A DNA stretch of 64,000 nucleotides from Paracoccaceae bacterium (GTDB lineage: Bacteria > Pseudomonadota > Alphaproteobacteria > Rhodobacterales > Rhodobacteraceae), in contig JASJAR010000006.1 in assembly GCA_030066905.1 (NCBI GenBank), positions 1 to 64,000 of the forward strand, written 5' to 3'. The notes under the pieces are model-generated. The model ran no database searches, had not been told where the DNA came from, and worked only from the letters and a program-made list of their open reading frames with translations. The position numbers and the translations under genes were made by a program. Below, piece after piece: positions 28,105 through 36,352 of the stretch (its first letter is position 1; each line of letters starts with the position of its first letter).

Positions 28105-29244
28105 ATGAACCGGGAGGCCGCTCCACCCGCCCCGTCCACGACCGCCGCCACGGTCCCGCGGCTGCGGCTCGACGGCGTCACACGACGCCTCGGCGGGCGG
28201 GCCGTGGTCGACGACGTCAGCCTCGACGTGATGCCGGGGCAGGTGACCTGCCTTCTCGGGCCGTCGGGCTGCGGCAAGTCCACCACGCTCAGGCTCATTG
28301 CCGGCATCGACCGCCCCGATGCGGGGGAAATCCACCTCGACGGAGACCTCATTTGCTCGGCCGCGCGCTCGATGCCTCCCGAACGCCGCGGCGTCGGGCT
28401 GATGTTTCAGGATTTCGCGCTCTTTCCCCATCTGACGGTCCGCGACAATGTCGCTTTCGGGCTGTCGGGCTCCAAGGCCGGGAAGGCCGCGCGGGCGATG
28501 GAGATGCTCGACCGGGTGCATCTCGGCGGCTTTGCCGGCGCCCATCCCCATGAGCTGTCGGGTGGCGAGCAGCAGCGCGTGGCCCTCGCCCGCGCGCTGG
28601 CCCCGCGCCCTCGGGTGATGCTGATGGACGAGCCGTTCTCGGGGCTCGACAACCGGCTCCGCGACGGCATCCGCGACGAGACCCTCGAAATCCTCAAAGA
28701 GGAGGGGACGGCGGTCCTCCTCGTCACCCACGAGCCCGACGAGGCGATGCGCATGGCCGACGAGATCGCGCTGATGCGCGACGGCCGCATCGTCCAGCGC
28801 GGCGCCCCCTACAACGTCTACAACGCTCCGGTCGACAAGGCGGCGGCGGCGTTCTTTTCCGATCTCAACACGATCCGGGGGACGGCACAGGGCGCGCTCA
28901 CGGAGACCCCTTTCGGCTCGTTCCTTCTGCCGGGCCACCCCGACGGCACCGAGGTCGAGATCGTGATCCGCCCCCAGCACATCCGCATCGATTTCGACCG
29001 GTCGGGCACGGGCCCGAACCCCACCCCCGAAGACGGTGTGCCGGCGCGCGGCGTTGTCCGGCGCTCGCGCTATCTGGGGCGCGAAAGCCTCGTGGAGTTC
29101 CGGATGGACCATGACGGCTCGGTGCTGAAGGCCACCGTGCCGTCGGTGTTCCTCCCCAAACCCGGCACCGCGATGTGGCTGATGCTCCGCCGCGACCGGT
29201 GCTTTGTGTTCCCCGCCGAGCGCGGCGGTCAGCGGGGCGGATAA
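28105..29244 (+). CDS. ABC transporter ATP-binding protein (CUT1/FbpC-like)
   Basis: 379 residues. Walker A GPSGCGKSTTLR, Q-loop MFQDFALFPHLTV, signature LSGGEQQRVALARAL, Walker B VMLMDEPFSGLD and the switch His in VTHEPDEAMRMAD are intact. A C-terminal regulatory TOBE-like domain (from about residue 275) is typical of sugar, polyamine or ferric-iron importers. No permease or binding-protein gene lies beside it in the window, so its transport partner is unknown. Stand-alone gene between a divergent usp gene and an interspersed repeat. Confidence 0.92.
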   Translation: MNREAAPPAPSTTAATVPRLRLDGVTRRLGGRAVVDDVSLDVMPGQVTCLLGPSGCGKSTTLRLIAGIDRPDAGEIHLDGDLICSAARSMPPERRGVGLMFQDFALFPHLTVRDNVAFGLSGSKAGKAARAMEMLDRVHLGGFAGAHPHELSGGEQQRVALARALAPRPRVMLMDEPFSGLDNRLRDGIRDETLEILKEEGTAVLLVTHEPDEAMRMADEIALMRDGRIVQRGAPYNVYNAPVDKAAAAFFSDLNTIRGTAQGALTETPFGSFLLPGHPDGTEVEIVIRPQHIRIDFDRSGTGPNPTPEDGVPARGVVRRSRYLGRESLVEFRMDHDGSVLKATVPSVFLPKPGTAMWLMLRRDRCFVFPAERGGQRGG

Positions 29245-29276
29245 GGGCGGGTGGAACGGTCTGAGGTGGCTTCTGG

Positions 29277-29462
29277 CGTATTGCTGACATTGACGAGCGG
29301 GCACTGAGGCGTGCACGTGCGCCTTTAGCACCGCACGCCCCGGACTTGATCCGGGGCCTCGATCAAACGGCGTGCCAAGCCTATCGAGGTCCCGGGTCAA
29401 GCCCGGGACGGGAGGGTCTTGGGGTCGGGGCGGACAACCGAACGTCCACGTAAGGCCAACAG
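29277..29462. repeat. Long copy of family A repeat
   Basis: Nearly identical to 4002-4185, including both hairpins (29337-29357 and 29389-29409) and the flanking TATTGCTGAC start and CCGAACGTCCAC end. It occupies most of the 375-base gap between the ABC ATPase and the convergent VOC gene; no gene seen there. Confidence 0.9.
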
Positions 29463-29470
29463 TGACCCAC

Positions 29471-29541
29471 GCCCCGGATCTGATCCGGGCCCCCGATCCC
29501 ATGGAGCGCACCACCCGCCGGGCTCCCGGATCAGGCCTGAC
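29471..29541. repeat. Decayed family A copy adjacent to the long copy
   Basis: CCCCGGATCTGATCCGGG near 29472-29489 is followed by a degenerate TCCCGGATCAGGCCTGACA (29523-29541). Same hairpin order as its neighbour, so this looks like a tandem, older copy. Confidence 0.6.
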
Positions 29542-29619
29542 ACGGCGGGTCAGCCATCGGCCGGCTCGCGAACGTCACCATCAGCCCAAGACCCGACCTC
29601 CCGCAGCGCGCCGCCTGCG

Positions 29620-30408
29620 CTAGCCCTCCGGCATCTCCATCCGGATCACCTCGAACACCGCCCCATAGGGGTCGGCGATCACCGCCATCCGGCCGCCCAC
29701 CGGCAGATCGAACGCCGGCCGGATCAGCGCGCCCCCGGCCGCCAGCGCCGCCTCCACCGTCGCGTCGACATCGTCGCTGGCGAAGTACACATCCCAGGTC
29801 GGAGGGAAGTCCCCCATTTCGGGGCGGATCGCCAGGAGCCCCGCGACAGGCTCGCCGCCGGCGTTGAGCGTTGTGTAGGGCGTCGGCCCCTCCATCGCCT
29901 GTGCCTCGACCCCGAGCACCGCCTCGTAGAACGCCGTGGATGCATCGACGTCATTGGTGGCCAGCTCGTTCCAGGTCATCGCACCGGGGATGTTGAAGAC
30001 CTCCCCGCCATGCTCCGGCGCGGAGTGCCAGAGCCGCAGGTAAGCCCCCACATTGTCCTGGATGATCGCGAATGTGCCCACGCCCTCCTCGCTCGACGGC
30101 CCTTCGAGCACCGTGCCGCCGGCGGGCTCGACCCGGGCCAGCGTCTCGGCCACGTCGTCGACCTCGATGTAGGTCGCCCAGTGCGGCGGGACGCCCATCG
30201 ACTTCAACTCATCGGTCAGCGCATAAAGCCCTGCTACCATCTTCCCGCCGAGGCGCTGGAGCGAATAAACCGCCCCGTCGGACGATGTCACCCGCTCGGC
30301 CTCCCAGCCGAAGACCTCGGCGTAGAAGGCCTCGGCCCCGTCGAGGTCGGTGGTGGCGCAATCGGCCCAGTTCGGGGTTCCCTGTCGCTTCTTTTTGTCG
30401 TCTGCCAT
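29620..30408 (-). CDS. Two-domain VOC (glyoxalase/bleomycin-resistance fold) protein
   Basis: 262 residues from ATG 30408 (MADDKKKRQGTPNW). Two VOC repeats: residues 12-130 (TTDLDGAEAFYAEVFGW ... IIQDNVGAYLRLW) and 140-260 (TNDVDASTAFYEAVLG ... VIADPYGAVFEVI). Such tandem proteins resemble the hydroxylase-like CFP-30B family; ligand unknown. An Fnr-type box sits 63 bases upstream of the ATG, the same distance as at the membrane-protein gene. Confidence 0.9.
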   Translation of the reverse strand: MADDKKKRQGTPNWADCATTDLDGAEAFYAEVFGWEAERVTSSDGAVYSLQRLGGKMVAGLYALTDELKSMGVPPHWATYIEVDDVAETLARVEPAGGTVLEGPSSEEGVGTFAIIQDNVGAYLRLWHSAPEHGGEVFNIPGAMTWNELATNDVDASTAFYEAVLGVEAQAMEGPTPYTTLNAGGEPVAGLLAIRPEMGDFPPTWDVYFASDDVDATVEAALAAGGALIRPAFDLPVGGRMAVIADPYGAVFEVIRMEMPEG

Positions 30409-30470
30409 CTTCAACCCCTCCCGTTGCCCGTGTCGCGGTTTCGTTGGACCATGACCGCGGGGCACCGGTG

Positions 30471-30484
30471 TTGACCGACGTCAA
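30471..30484. promoter_or_regulatory. Fnr/Crp-family box upstream of the VOC gene
   Basis: TTGAC-CGAC-GTCAA, a perfect palindromic match to TTGAY-N4-RTCAA, 63 bases before the VOC gene start and followed by the same TCAATCGG bases as the site at 26251. Confidence 0.6.
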
Positions 30485-30503
30485 TCGGGGCGGACAGGGG
30501 AGG

Positions 30504-31175
30504 TCAGATCAGCGCGAGATAATCCTTCAGCGTCTTGCCCGGCTCTTCCTCGAAGGTCTCGAAAGAGATCTCGATCGTTCGGATGCGGTCGACGCGGAAG
30601 ACCCTGAAATCGGAGCGCAATTCGCACCAGGTCGTCACTGTCCAGACCCGCCCCCAATATTCCATCTGCAAAGGCCTGACGGTGCGCTCGGTGATCTCGC
30701 CCTTGATGTCCTCATAGGCGATTTCCACCTTCCGCCGGGTCCGGATCGCGGCGCGGAGGGGCGCCATATGCTCGAACCCCCGCGCGGCCTCGGCGAAGGG
30801 GTAGACGGCAAAGCCCCAGCCGGCCGACGGTGCGGTGCGGTCTTCGGGCAGCACCGCGTCGATCTTCTCCGACAACGTGGTCGCGGCGCGCTTCAGCTCA
30901 TCGTCGGCGGCCTCGGCGACCACGGCCATCCCGAGATGGAGCGCTTCGAGCTCGGTGAGCGTGAGGTTCAACGGTGGCAGGGTAATCGGCGCGGTCATCG
31001 CATAGCCGAGGCCCCGCTCGCCCTCGACCGGCACGCCGGAATTCATTAGCGTTTCCATGTCCCTATAGACCGTCCTTAAGCTCACTCCGAGGCGCTCGGC
31101 AAGGTCGGCCCCCTTATGGAGCCGGCCGTCGCGGAGGATCTGGATGAGTTCGAACAGGCGGTCGGTGCGGCGCAT
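30504..31175 (-). CDS. YafY-type transcriptional regulator (HTH + WYL)
   Basis: 223 residues from ATG 31175 (MRRTDRLFEL). An N-terminal winged HTH (residues 1-60, with GADLAERLGVSLRTVYRDME as recognition unit) is followed by a WYL domain (about 130-215, WTVTTWCELRSDFRVFRVDRI). WYL regulators sense small ligands. It starts 1 base after the stop of the secreted-protein gene, so the two form an operon, probably autoregulated through the palindrome at 31601-31620. Confidence 0.92.
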   Translation of the reverse strand: MRRTDRLFELIQILRDGRLHKGADLAERLGVSLRTVYRDMETLMNSGVPVEGERGLGYAMTAPITLPPLNLTLTELEALHLGMAVVAEAADDELKRAATTLSEKIDAVLPEDRTAPSAGWGFAVYPFAEAARGFEHMAPLRAAIRTRRKVEIAYEDIKGEITERTVRPLQMEYWGRVWTVTTWCELRSDFRVFRVDRIRTIEISFETFEEEPGKTLKDYLALI

Positions 31176-31176
31176 G

Positions 31177-31551
31177 TCACTCCATCTGCCAGAGGATCGC
31201 CGCGTGGCGCAGAGTGATCGACGCGGGGTCGATGGCCGCAAGGAACGCGGCAGCCTCGGGGCGCGTCATCAACTCCGTAGCGGCGGCTTCCGCAGCCCCG
31301 AGCGACGTCCAGTGAACCACATCGGTCCAGAGCCCGTCGCTATCGACCGTCAGGGCCCGCGACAGCACGGCCCCGGTCTCGTCGAGAAACGGCGCGGTGG
31401 ATTTGGCTGCATCGAGAAAGGCGGCCTTGTCCACACCGTCGATCAACCGGAAGGTCACGATTTCGAGGGTCGGCGCGGTGCTGTCGCCCCGGGCGGCGTC
31501 GGCGGCACCGAAGGCGAGGGCGGCGGCAAGGGCGGGCAGGATGGGTCGCAT
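31177..31551 (-). CDS. Secreted protein, likely antibiotic-biosynthesis-monooxygenase-like fold
   Basis: 124 residues. The signal peptide MRPILPALAAALAFGAADA suggests export. The mature domain, TLEIVTFRLIDGVDKAAFLDAAKSTAPFLDE then DVVHWTSLGAAEAAA, follows the ABM/dimeric alpha-beta barrel pattern (beta strand, helix, conserved W in the later strand). It is the first gene of an operon with the YafY regulator; a perfect 7-7 palindrome lies 50 bases upstream. Function unknown. Confidence 0.75.
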   Translation of the reverse strand: MRPILPALAAALAFGAADAARGDSTAPTLEIVTFRLIDGVDKAAFLDAAKSTAPFLDETGAVLSRALTVDSDGLWTDVVHWTSLGAAEAAATELMTRPEAAAFLAAIDPASITLRHAAILWQME

Positions 31552-31600
31552 GGGTCTGGTCTCCGATTCGGGTGTCGATGCCCCGTCTTAGCCCGGCTCA

Positions 31601-31620
31601 ACTGACACGAATCTGTCAGT
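31601..31620. promoter_or_regulatory. Palindromic operator, likely for the YafY-type regulator
   Basis: ACTGACA-CGAATC-TGTCAGT: perfect 7-bp arms around a 6-bp spacer, 50 bases upstream of the secreted-protein start and 141 upstream of tatA. Its size and TGACA/TGTCA arms suit a dimeric HTH regulator such as the adjacent YafY homologue. Confidence 0.6.
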
Positions 31621-31760
31621 TGTATTCACTTGCCTGAAAACAGGGGAAAATTCAAAGCCTTGGGCCGCCGAAAACGCGCAATTTCGCTTCCCTCCGGCGA
31701 AAGGCGCTCCTAGATGTTGCCCAAGTCATCCGAACTGGCAGCGTTTTTGGGAGAGATGCC

Positions 31761-31976
31761 ATGCTGAACAACATCGGCCTTCCCGGCCTTCTACTGATCG
31801 CCATCGTCGTCCTCGTGCTGTTTGGGCGGGGCAAGATTTCCTCGCTCATGGGCGAGGTCGGAAAAGGGATCACCGCCTTCAAGAAAGGTGTCGACGACGG
31901 CAAGAAAGAGATCGAGGACCAGGCTTCGGACGTGGCGCGCGATGTCACGCCCGAAGAGGAAAAGGACAAGGCCTGA
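31761..31976 (+). CDS. tatA: Sec-independent protein translocase subunit TatA
   Basis: 71 residues. Single N-terminal transmembrane helix ([21 protein letters not shown], with the FG hinge), then an amphipathic helix and an acidic tail. It forms the variable-size pore for folded, twin-arginine substrates. A GGGAGAG ribosome-binding site precedes it. First of the tatABC operon. Confidence 0.96.
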   Translation: MLNNIGLPGLLLIAIVVLVLFGRGKISSLMGEVGKGITAFKKGVDDGKKEIEDQASDVARDVTPEEEKDKA

Positions 31977-31990
31977 GGGCCTGACGCGCC

Positions 31991-32425
31991 ATGTTCGACC
32001 TCGGCTGGGCGGAACTTCTGCTGATCGGGATCATCGCGCTCATCGTCATGGGCGACGATTTCCCGTCGATGTTCCGCACGCTCGGCCGCTTCACCGGCAA
32101 GATGCGCAAGATGGCCCGCGAGTTCACCCGGGCCATGGAGGAGGCCGCCGACGATGCCGGGGTGAAGGACGTCACCAACACGCTGAAATCCGCCGCCTCA
32201 CCGAAATCCATGGGGCTCGATGCCCTGAACAAGGCCGCCGACAATTTCGAGAAATGGGAGGCTGGGACGAAGCGGAAAATTTCCGACCCCGGCAAGCCGG
32301 CGGCCGCGAAATCCGCCAAGCCCAAAGCCGACCCCGCCCCGGAGCCCGCCGCCGACACCGTGCCTGAGCCGTCCCCAGCCGCCGAGACTCCCGAACCCCA
32401 GAAAACCCCGGATGCCGGCCCATGA
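31991..32425 (+). CDS. tatB: Sec-independent protein translocase subunit TatB
   Basis: 144 residues. The TatA-like N-terminus MFDLGWAELLLIGIIALIVMG carries the conserved Glu at position 8, followed by an amphipathic helix and a Pro/Ala/Lys-rich tail longer than in TatA. It forms the substrate-receptor complex with TatC. It starts 14 bases after tatA, and its stop overlaps tatC by 4 bases. Confidence 0.95.
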   Translation: MFDLGWAELLLIGIIALIVMGDDFPSMFRTLGRFTGKMRKMAREFTRAMEEAADDAGVKDVTNTLKSAASPKSMGLDALNKAADNFEKWEAGTKRKISDPGKPAAAKSAKPKADPAPEPAADTVPEPSPAAETPEPQKTPDAGP

Positions 32426-33375
32426 GCGACGCCGACGAGATCGAAGACAGCGCCGCACCGCTTGTCGAGCACCTGCGCGAACTGCGCCAGCGGCTCATAC
32501 GCTCGATCATCGCCTTCGTCATCGGCATCGTCGCCGCCTTCACGGTGGCCGAACCGATCCTCCAGTTCCTCCTCGTGCCCATCGAGGAAACCTTGCGTGA
32601 GCTCGGCGACCCCTCGCCGACGCTGCAATATACGTCGCCTCAGGAATACCTCTTCACGCTCTTTCGCATCTCGATGGTCTTCGGCTTCGCGCTCGCTTTT
32701 CCCTACATCGCCTTCCAGATGTGGCGGTTCGTGGCCCCGGGGCTTTACCGGAAGGAAAAGAACGCCTTCCTCCCGTTCCTCGTCGCCTCGCCGATCATGT
32801 TCCTTCTCGGCGCGAGCTTTGCCCATTACATCGTCACGCCGCTCGCGATGGCGTTTTTCTTAGGCTTCGCCGACGTCTCCTCGATCTTCGCCAACCTCCT
32901 TGGACGGGTTGCCGAAGCCCCGCCCGACGTGCTTCTCACCGAGCCCATCCCCGAACCGCTCATCGTGCCCGAGACCGAGGAAGGCGTGCGCATCACCTTC
33001 TTCGGCAAGGTCAACGAAAGCCTCGATATCACGCTGAAATTCATCATGGCGTTCGGGCTCTGCTTTCAGCTTCCCGTCCTTCTGACGCTCATGGGCAAGG
33101 CCGGCCTCGTCACCGCGCGGGGGCTTGGAAAGATGCGCAAGTATGCCATGGTCGGCATTCTGGTGCTGGCCGCGCTCGTCACCCCGCCAGACGTCATCAC
33201 CCAGCTTATCCTCTTTACGGCGGTCTACGGGCTCTATGAGATCTCGATCCAGCTCGTGAAGGCCGTTGAGCGCCGCCGGGTGCGCGAGCATCGCGAGGAG
33301 GGGGTGCTCGGCCCCGATGAGGACCTTTACGATTTCGAGGGCGATGACGAGCCCGAAGAGGACGCCAAGGCGTGA
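32422..33375 (+). CDS. tatC: Sec-independent protein translocase subunit TatC
   Basis: 317 residues; the core six-helix protein binds twin-arginine signal peptides. The conserved start SAAPLVEHLRELRQRLIRS and the FPYIAFQMWRFVAPGLY block are present. The periplasmic loop around residues 160-190 is longer than in E. coli (a Pro/Glu-rich insertion), and the C-terminal tail is acidic, both common in alphaproteobacteria. It overlaps tatB (ATGA) and the following ATPase gene (GTGA). Confidence 0.97.
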   Translation: MSDADEIEDSAAPLVEHLRELRQRLIRSIIAFVIGIVAAFTVAEPILQFLLVPIEETLRELGDPSPTLQYTSPQEYLFTLFRISMVFGFALAFPYIAFQMWRFVAPGLYRKEKNAFLPFLVASPIMFLLGASFAHYIVTPLAMAFFLGFADVSSIFANLLGRVAEAPPDVLLTEPIPEPLIVPETEEGVRITFFGKVNESLDITLKFIMAFGLCFQLPVLLTLMGKAGLVTARGLGKMRKYAMVGILVLAALVTPPDVITQLILFTAVYGLYEISIQLVKAVERRRVREHREEGVLGPDEDLYDFEGDDEPEEDAKA

Positions 33376-34223
33376 GCGACGAGGCCCTCGCGCGGATCGC
33401 GGCCGCCCTCGAACGCCTCTCGCCGCCGCCCCTCGACGCCCCCGACTTCTCTTCGGCCGCCTATGTCTGGCACGTCTCCCCCGATCGGCTCACCCCGGTC
33501 GAGACCGTCAACCGCGTCGATCTCGACCTCCTCGTCGGCATCGACCGCTCCCGCGACACGCTACTCCAGAACTCCCGCCAATTCGCCGCCGGGCTGCCGG
33601 CCAACAACGCCCTGCTTTGGGGTGCGCGCGGCATGGGAAAATCGAGCCTGGTCAAGGCGGTGCACGCCGCAGTTCAGGTGGAGCATCCGCGCCTCAAGAT
33701 CGTCGAGGTCCAGCGCGAGGACCTCCCCTCGATCTCGCGTCTTCTGGGCCATCTCCGCGCGGCAGACGCTCGCTTCATCCTCTTCTGCGACGACCTGTCG
33801 TTTTCCCACGACGACGAGCATTACAAGTCGCTCAAGGCCGTGCTCGACGGCGGCATCGAGGGGAGGCCCGAGAATGTGGTCTTCTACGCCACCTCGAACC
33901 GCCGGCATCTGATGCCACGCGACATGATCGAGAACGAGCGCTCTTCCGCGATCAGTCCCTCGGAGGCCACCGAGGAGAAGGTCTCACTGTCCGACCGGTT
34001 CGGCCTGTGGCTCGGCTTTCACCCCTGTTCGCAGGACGAGTACCTCGCCATGATCGAGGGCTATGTCGAGGCCCTCGGCCTCGCCGTCGACGCGGCGACG
34101 CTCCGGGCCGAGGCCATCGAATGGCAGGCCACACGGGGCGCGCGGTCCGGCCGGGTGGCCTGGCAATACGTCACCGATCTCGCCGGACGGCGGGGCGTGT
34201 CGCTGGCGGGCGTCTCCGGTTAA
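33372..34223 (+). CDS. DUF815 family AAA-type ATP-binding protein
   Basis: 283 residues, GTG start overlapping the tatC stop. P-loop LLWGARGMGKSSLVKAV (about residues 80-96), Walker B-like FILFCDDLSFSHDD and a sensor-like FYATSNRRHLMPRDM are visible, matching DUF815 ATPases. The family has no firmly known role. Coupling to tatC is probably just operon compaction, although a chaperone-like role near Tat cannot be excluded. Confidence 0.9.
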   Translation: MSDEALARIAAALERLSPPPLDAPDFSSAAYVWHVSPDRLTPVETVNRVDLDLLVGIDRSRDTLLQNSRQFAAGLPANNALLWGARGMGKSSLVKAVHAAVQVEHPRLKIVEVQREDLPSISRLLGHLRAADARFILFCDDLSFSHDDEHYKSLKAVLDGGIEGRPENVVFYATSNRRHLMPRDMIENERSSAISPSEATEEKVSLSDRFGLWLGFHPCSQDEYLAMIEGYVEALGLAVDAATLRAEAIEWQATRGARSGRVAWQYVTDLAGRRGVSLAGVSG

Positions 34224-34280
34224 GTCGGGATTCAGAGTTATCGCCTAGGTCGGGAGGAAATCCGCTAGGAGTTTAGTGCT

Positions 34281-36200
34281 TTGGAGACGAAAAGGCCCAG
34301 CGCAGGTCGGCGGAAGGACAGGCGGCTGCGGTTCATGGCCGCGCTCGGTGCAGTGGCGCTGGCCGGGGTGGTCGGCATCGCGGGCAGCGCGGTCTTGCCC
34401 GTGGCGTGGGCAGGTGTCCGGCCGGCGCTGGCCCTGCTGCCCGCCCTCGCGGCGCTCACCTCCTATGTCGCGTTCATGCGCCCCGCGCTGCGCGATCTCG
34501 ACGGGGCGGCGGCGCGCCTGCGGGCCGAGCGGGACGGGACACGGGAGAACGCCGCCCGGCTCAAGGCGGAAACCGAGCGCGCCGAGCGCGCCCGGGCCAA
34601 GGCGGAAGCCGCGCGGCAGGCGGCGCGGGCCGAGGCGGCGGCGAAGTCGGACTATCTCGCGACCGTGTCGCAGGAGGTGCGCACACCGCTCACAGGCGTC
34701 ATCGGGATGGCCGAGCTTCTGACCGAGACCGACCTCAATGACGAACAGACGGCGCTTGTCGACACGGTGCGCCAATCGGCCGAGGCGCTTCAGGCGGTGC
34801 TTGCCGATGTGATGGATTTTTCGACGCTCGAAGCCGGCGAGACCGAACTTGAGGATGCGCCGTTCGACATGCGCGAGGTCGCCGCCAGGTCGATCGAAGC
34901 CCATCTCGCCGAAGCGCGCAAGAAGGGGCTGGAGCTTGTCTTCGACGTGCCGCCCGAGCTGATGACCCAGTGCCGGGGCGATGGCGCCCGAGTCGGGCGG
35001 ATGGTGTCGGTGCTCGTCGGCAACGCGGTGAAGTTCACCGAGCGCGGCGAGATCGTGGTGCGCCTGCGCAGCCGCGACCGTGGCGGCAGTGCCGAGATGT
35101 CGCTGGAGGTCAGCGATACCGGGATCGGGATCGCGCCCGAGGATCGGGACCGGATATTCGACCCGTTCGTGCGCGGCGACGCCCAGGCTTCGGAACGCTA
35201 CGGCGGCACCGGGCTGGGGCTCGCCATCGCGGTACGGCTCGCCAGGCTGATGTCCGGCCGGATCGACCTCAGTTCCGAGCCGGGGCAGGGGAGCGTCTTC
35301 ACCCTGCGCTTCGTCCACCGCATGCGGCAGACGGCCCGCGGCGCGGCGCATGGGCCCGACCTTGCCGGGCGCCGGTACCTCGTCATCGAGGATTCCGCCG
35401 CCGCCCGCAGGGTGCTTGAACGCCAGTTGACCCATTGGGGGGCGGAGGTCGTCGCGGTCGCCGGGGTGGAAGAGGGCGAGGATGCGCTGTGGAGCGATAT
35501 GGGCGAACCGTTGTCCTTCGACGCGCTGCTGATCGACGCGACGCTGCCCGGGGGCGACGGCCCGGCGCTGGCGGCCAAGTTCGGCGACCGGGCCGCCTCG
35601 GTGCCGATTGTCCTTCTCACCCCGGGCGATCCGAAGGCCGCCGCGGCGGCGGTGTCGGACGGTCTGGCGGTGGGTTTTGTCCAGAAACCCTTCGCGACGG
35701 AGGAGCTCGAAGCGGCCCTCGCCGCCGCCGGGCAGTCGGCTGCGGCCGCTGCGCGGGCGGGCGGCGGGGCGGTGGCCCCGGTCGCCCCGGCGGCCGAGGC
35801 CGCACTTGCTCCGGCCTGTATCGTGGTGGTCGACGATAATGCCGCCAACCGCATCCTGATCGAGAAGTTCCTCGCCAACGAACCGATGACCCTCATCCAC
35901 GCCCCCGACGGGGTCGGCGCGGTGGAGGCCTGGGCGGATTGGGCGCCGGACCTGATCCTGATGGATGTCTCGATGCCGCGGATGGACGGGCTCGAAGCCA
36001 CCCGCCGGATCCGCGCGAGCGAGCGCGCCGAGGGCCTCGCCCGGGTGCCGATCATCGCGCTCACCGCCAAGGCAATGTCGGACGACCGCGAAAAATGCCT
36101 CGAGGCCGGGATGGACGATTACGTGGCCAAGCCGATCCGGAAGGCCGAGCTGAAATCGAAGATCACCGAATGGACGCGCAGCCGGCGGATGATCGCCTGA
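34281..36200 (+). CDS. Hybrid sensor kinase with Gln in place of the phospho-acceptor His
   Basis: 639 residues from TTG 34281 (AGGAG 9 bases upstream); ATG 34335 is a possible internal start. Two hydrophobic helices (about residues 20-66) are followed by a coiled coil (72-122) and a HisKA domain. The H-box reads TVSQEVRTPLTGVIG: the His is Gln131 (CAG at 34671). The ATPase domain is intact, with N box VGNAVKFTE, DTGIGIA and GTGLGLAIA. Two receiver domains follow, REC1 (about 362-480, phospho-Asp in LLIDATLPGGDGP, Lys in QKPF) and REC2 (about 513-635, LILMDVSMPRMDGLEA). It probably cannot autophosphorylate conventionally; possibly a phosphatase or a signalling scaffold. Confidence 0.9.
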   Translation: METKRPSAGRRKDRRLRFMAALGAVALAGVVGIAGSAVLPVAWAGVRPALALLPALAALTSYVAFMRPALRDLDGAAARLRAERDGTRENAARLKAETERAERARAKAEAARQAARAEAAAKSDYLATVSQEVRTPLTGVIGMAELLTETDLNDEQTALVDTVRQSAEALQAVLADVMDFSTLEAGETELEDAPFDMREVAARSIEAHLAEARKKGLELVFDVPPELMTQCRGDGARVGRMVSVLVGNAVKFTERGEIVVRLRSRDRGGSAEMSLEVSDTGIGIAPEDRDRIFDPFVRGDAQASERYGGTGLGLAIAVRLARLMSGRIDLSSEPGQGSVFTLRFVHRMRQTARGAAHGPDLAGRRYLVIEDSAAARRVLERQLTHWGAEVVAVAGVEEGEDALWSDMGEPLSFDALLIDATLPGGDGPALAAKFGDRAASVPIVLLTPGDPKAAAAAVSDGLAVGFVQKPFATEELEAALAAAGQSAAAAARAGGGAVAPVAPAAEAALAPACIVVVDDNAANRILIEKFLANEPMTLIHAPDGVGAVEAWADWAPDLILMDVSMPRMDGLEATRRIRASERAEGLARVPIIALTAKAMSDDREKCLEAGMDDYVAKPIRKAELKSKITEWTRSRRMIA

Positions 36201-36314
36201 TCGCAAGGGCGGGCGCCGGCCCCCTGGCCCAGGGCAGCCGCGCGACAGGTTCGCCCTGGGCGGAAGCGCTGGTCCGGCACCCGCCCGCCTCCCAAGCGGC
36301 CTCGGGGTGACCGC

Positions 36315-36338
36315 GGCGGCGCCCGGTCCGGCGCCGCC
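36315..36338. terminator. Strong hairpin between convergent kinase and nlpD genes
   Basis: GGCGGCGCC-CGGTCC-GGCGCCGCC: perfect 9-bp GC-rich stem between the stop codons of two convergent genes. No T-run on either side, so termination may be Rho-assisted. Confidence 0.5.
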
Positions 36339-36352
36339 ACGGTCTGCCCAGA

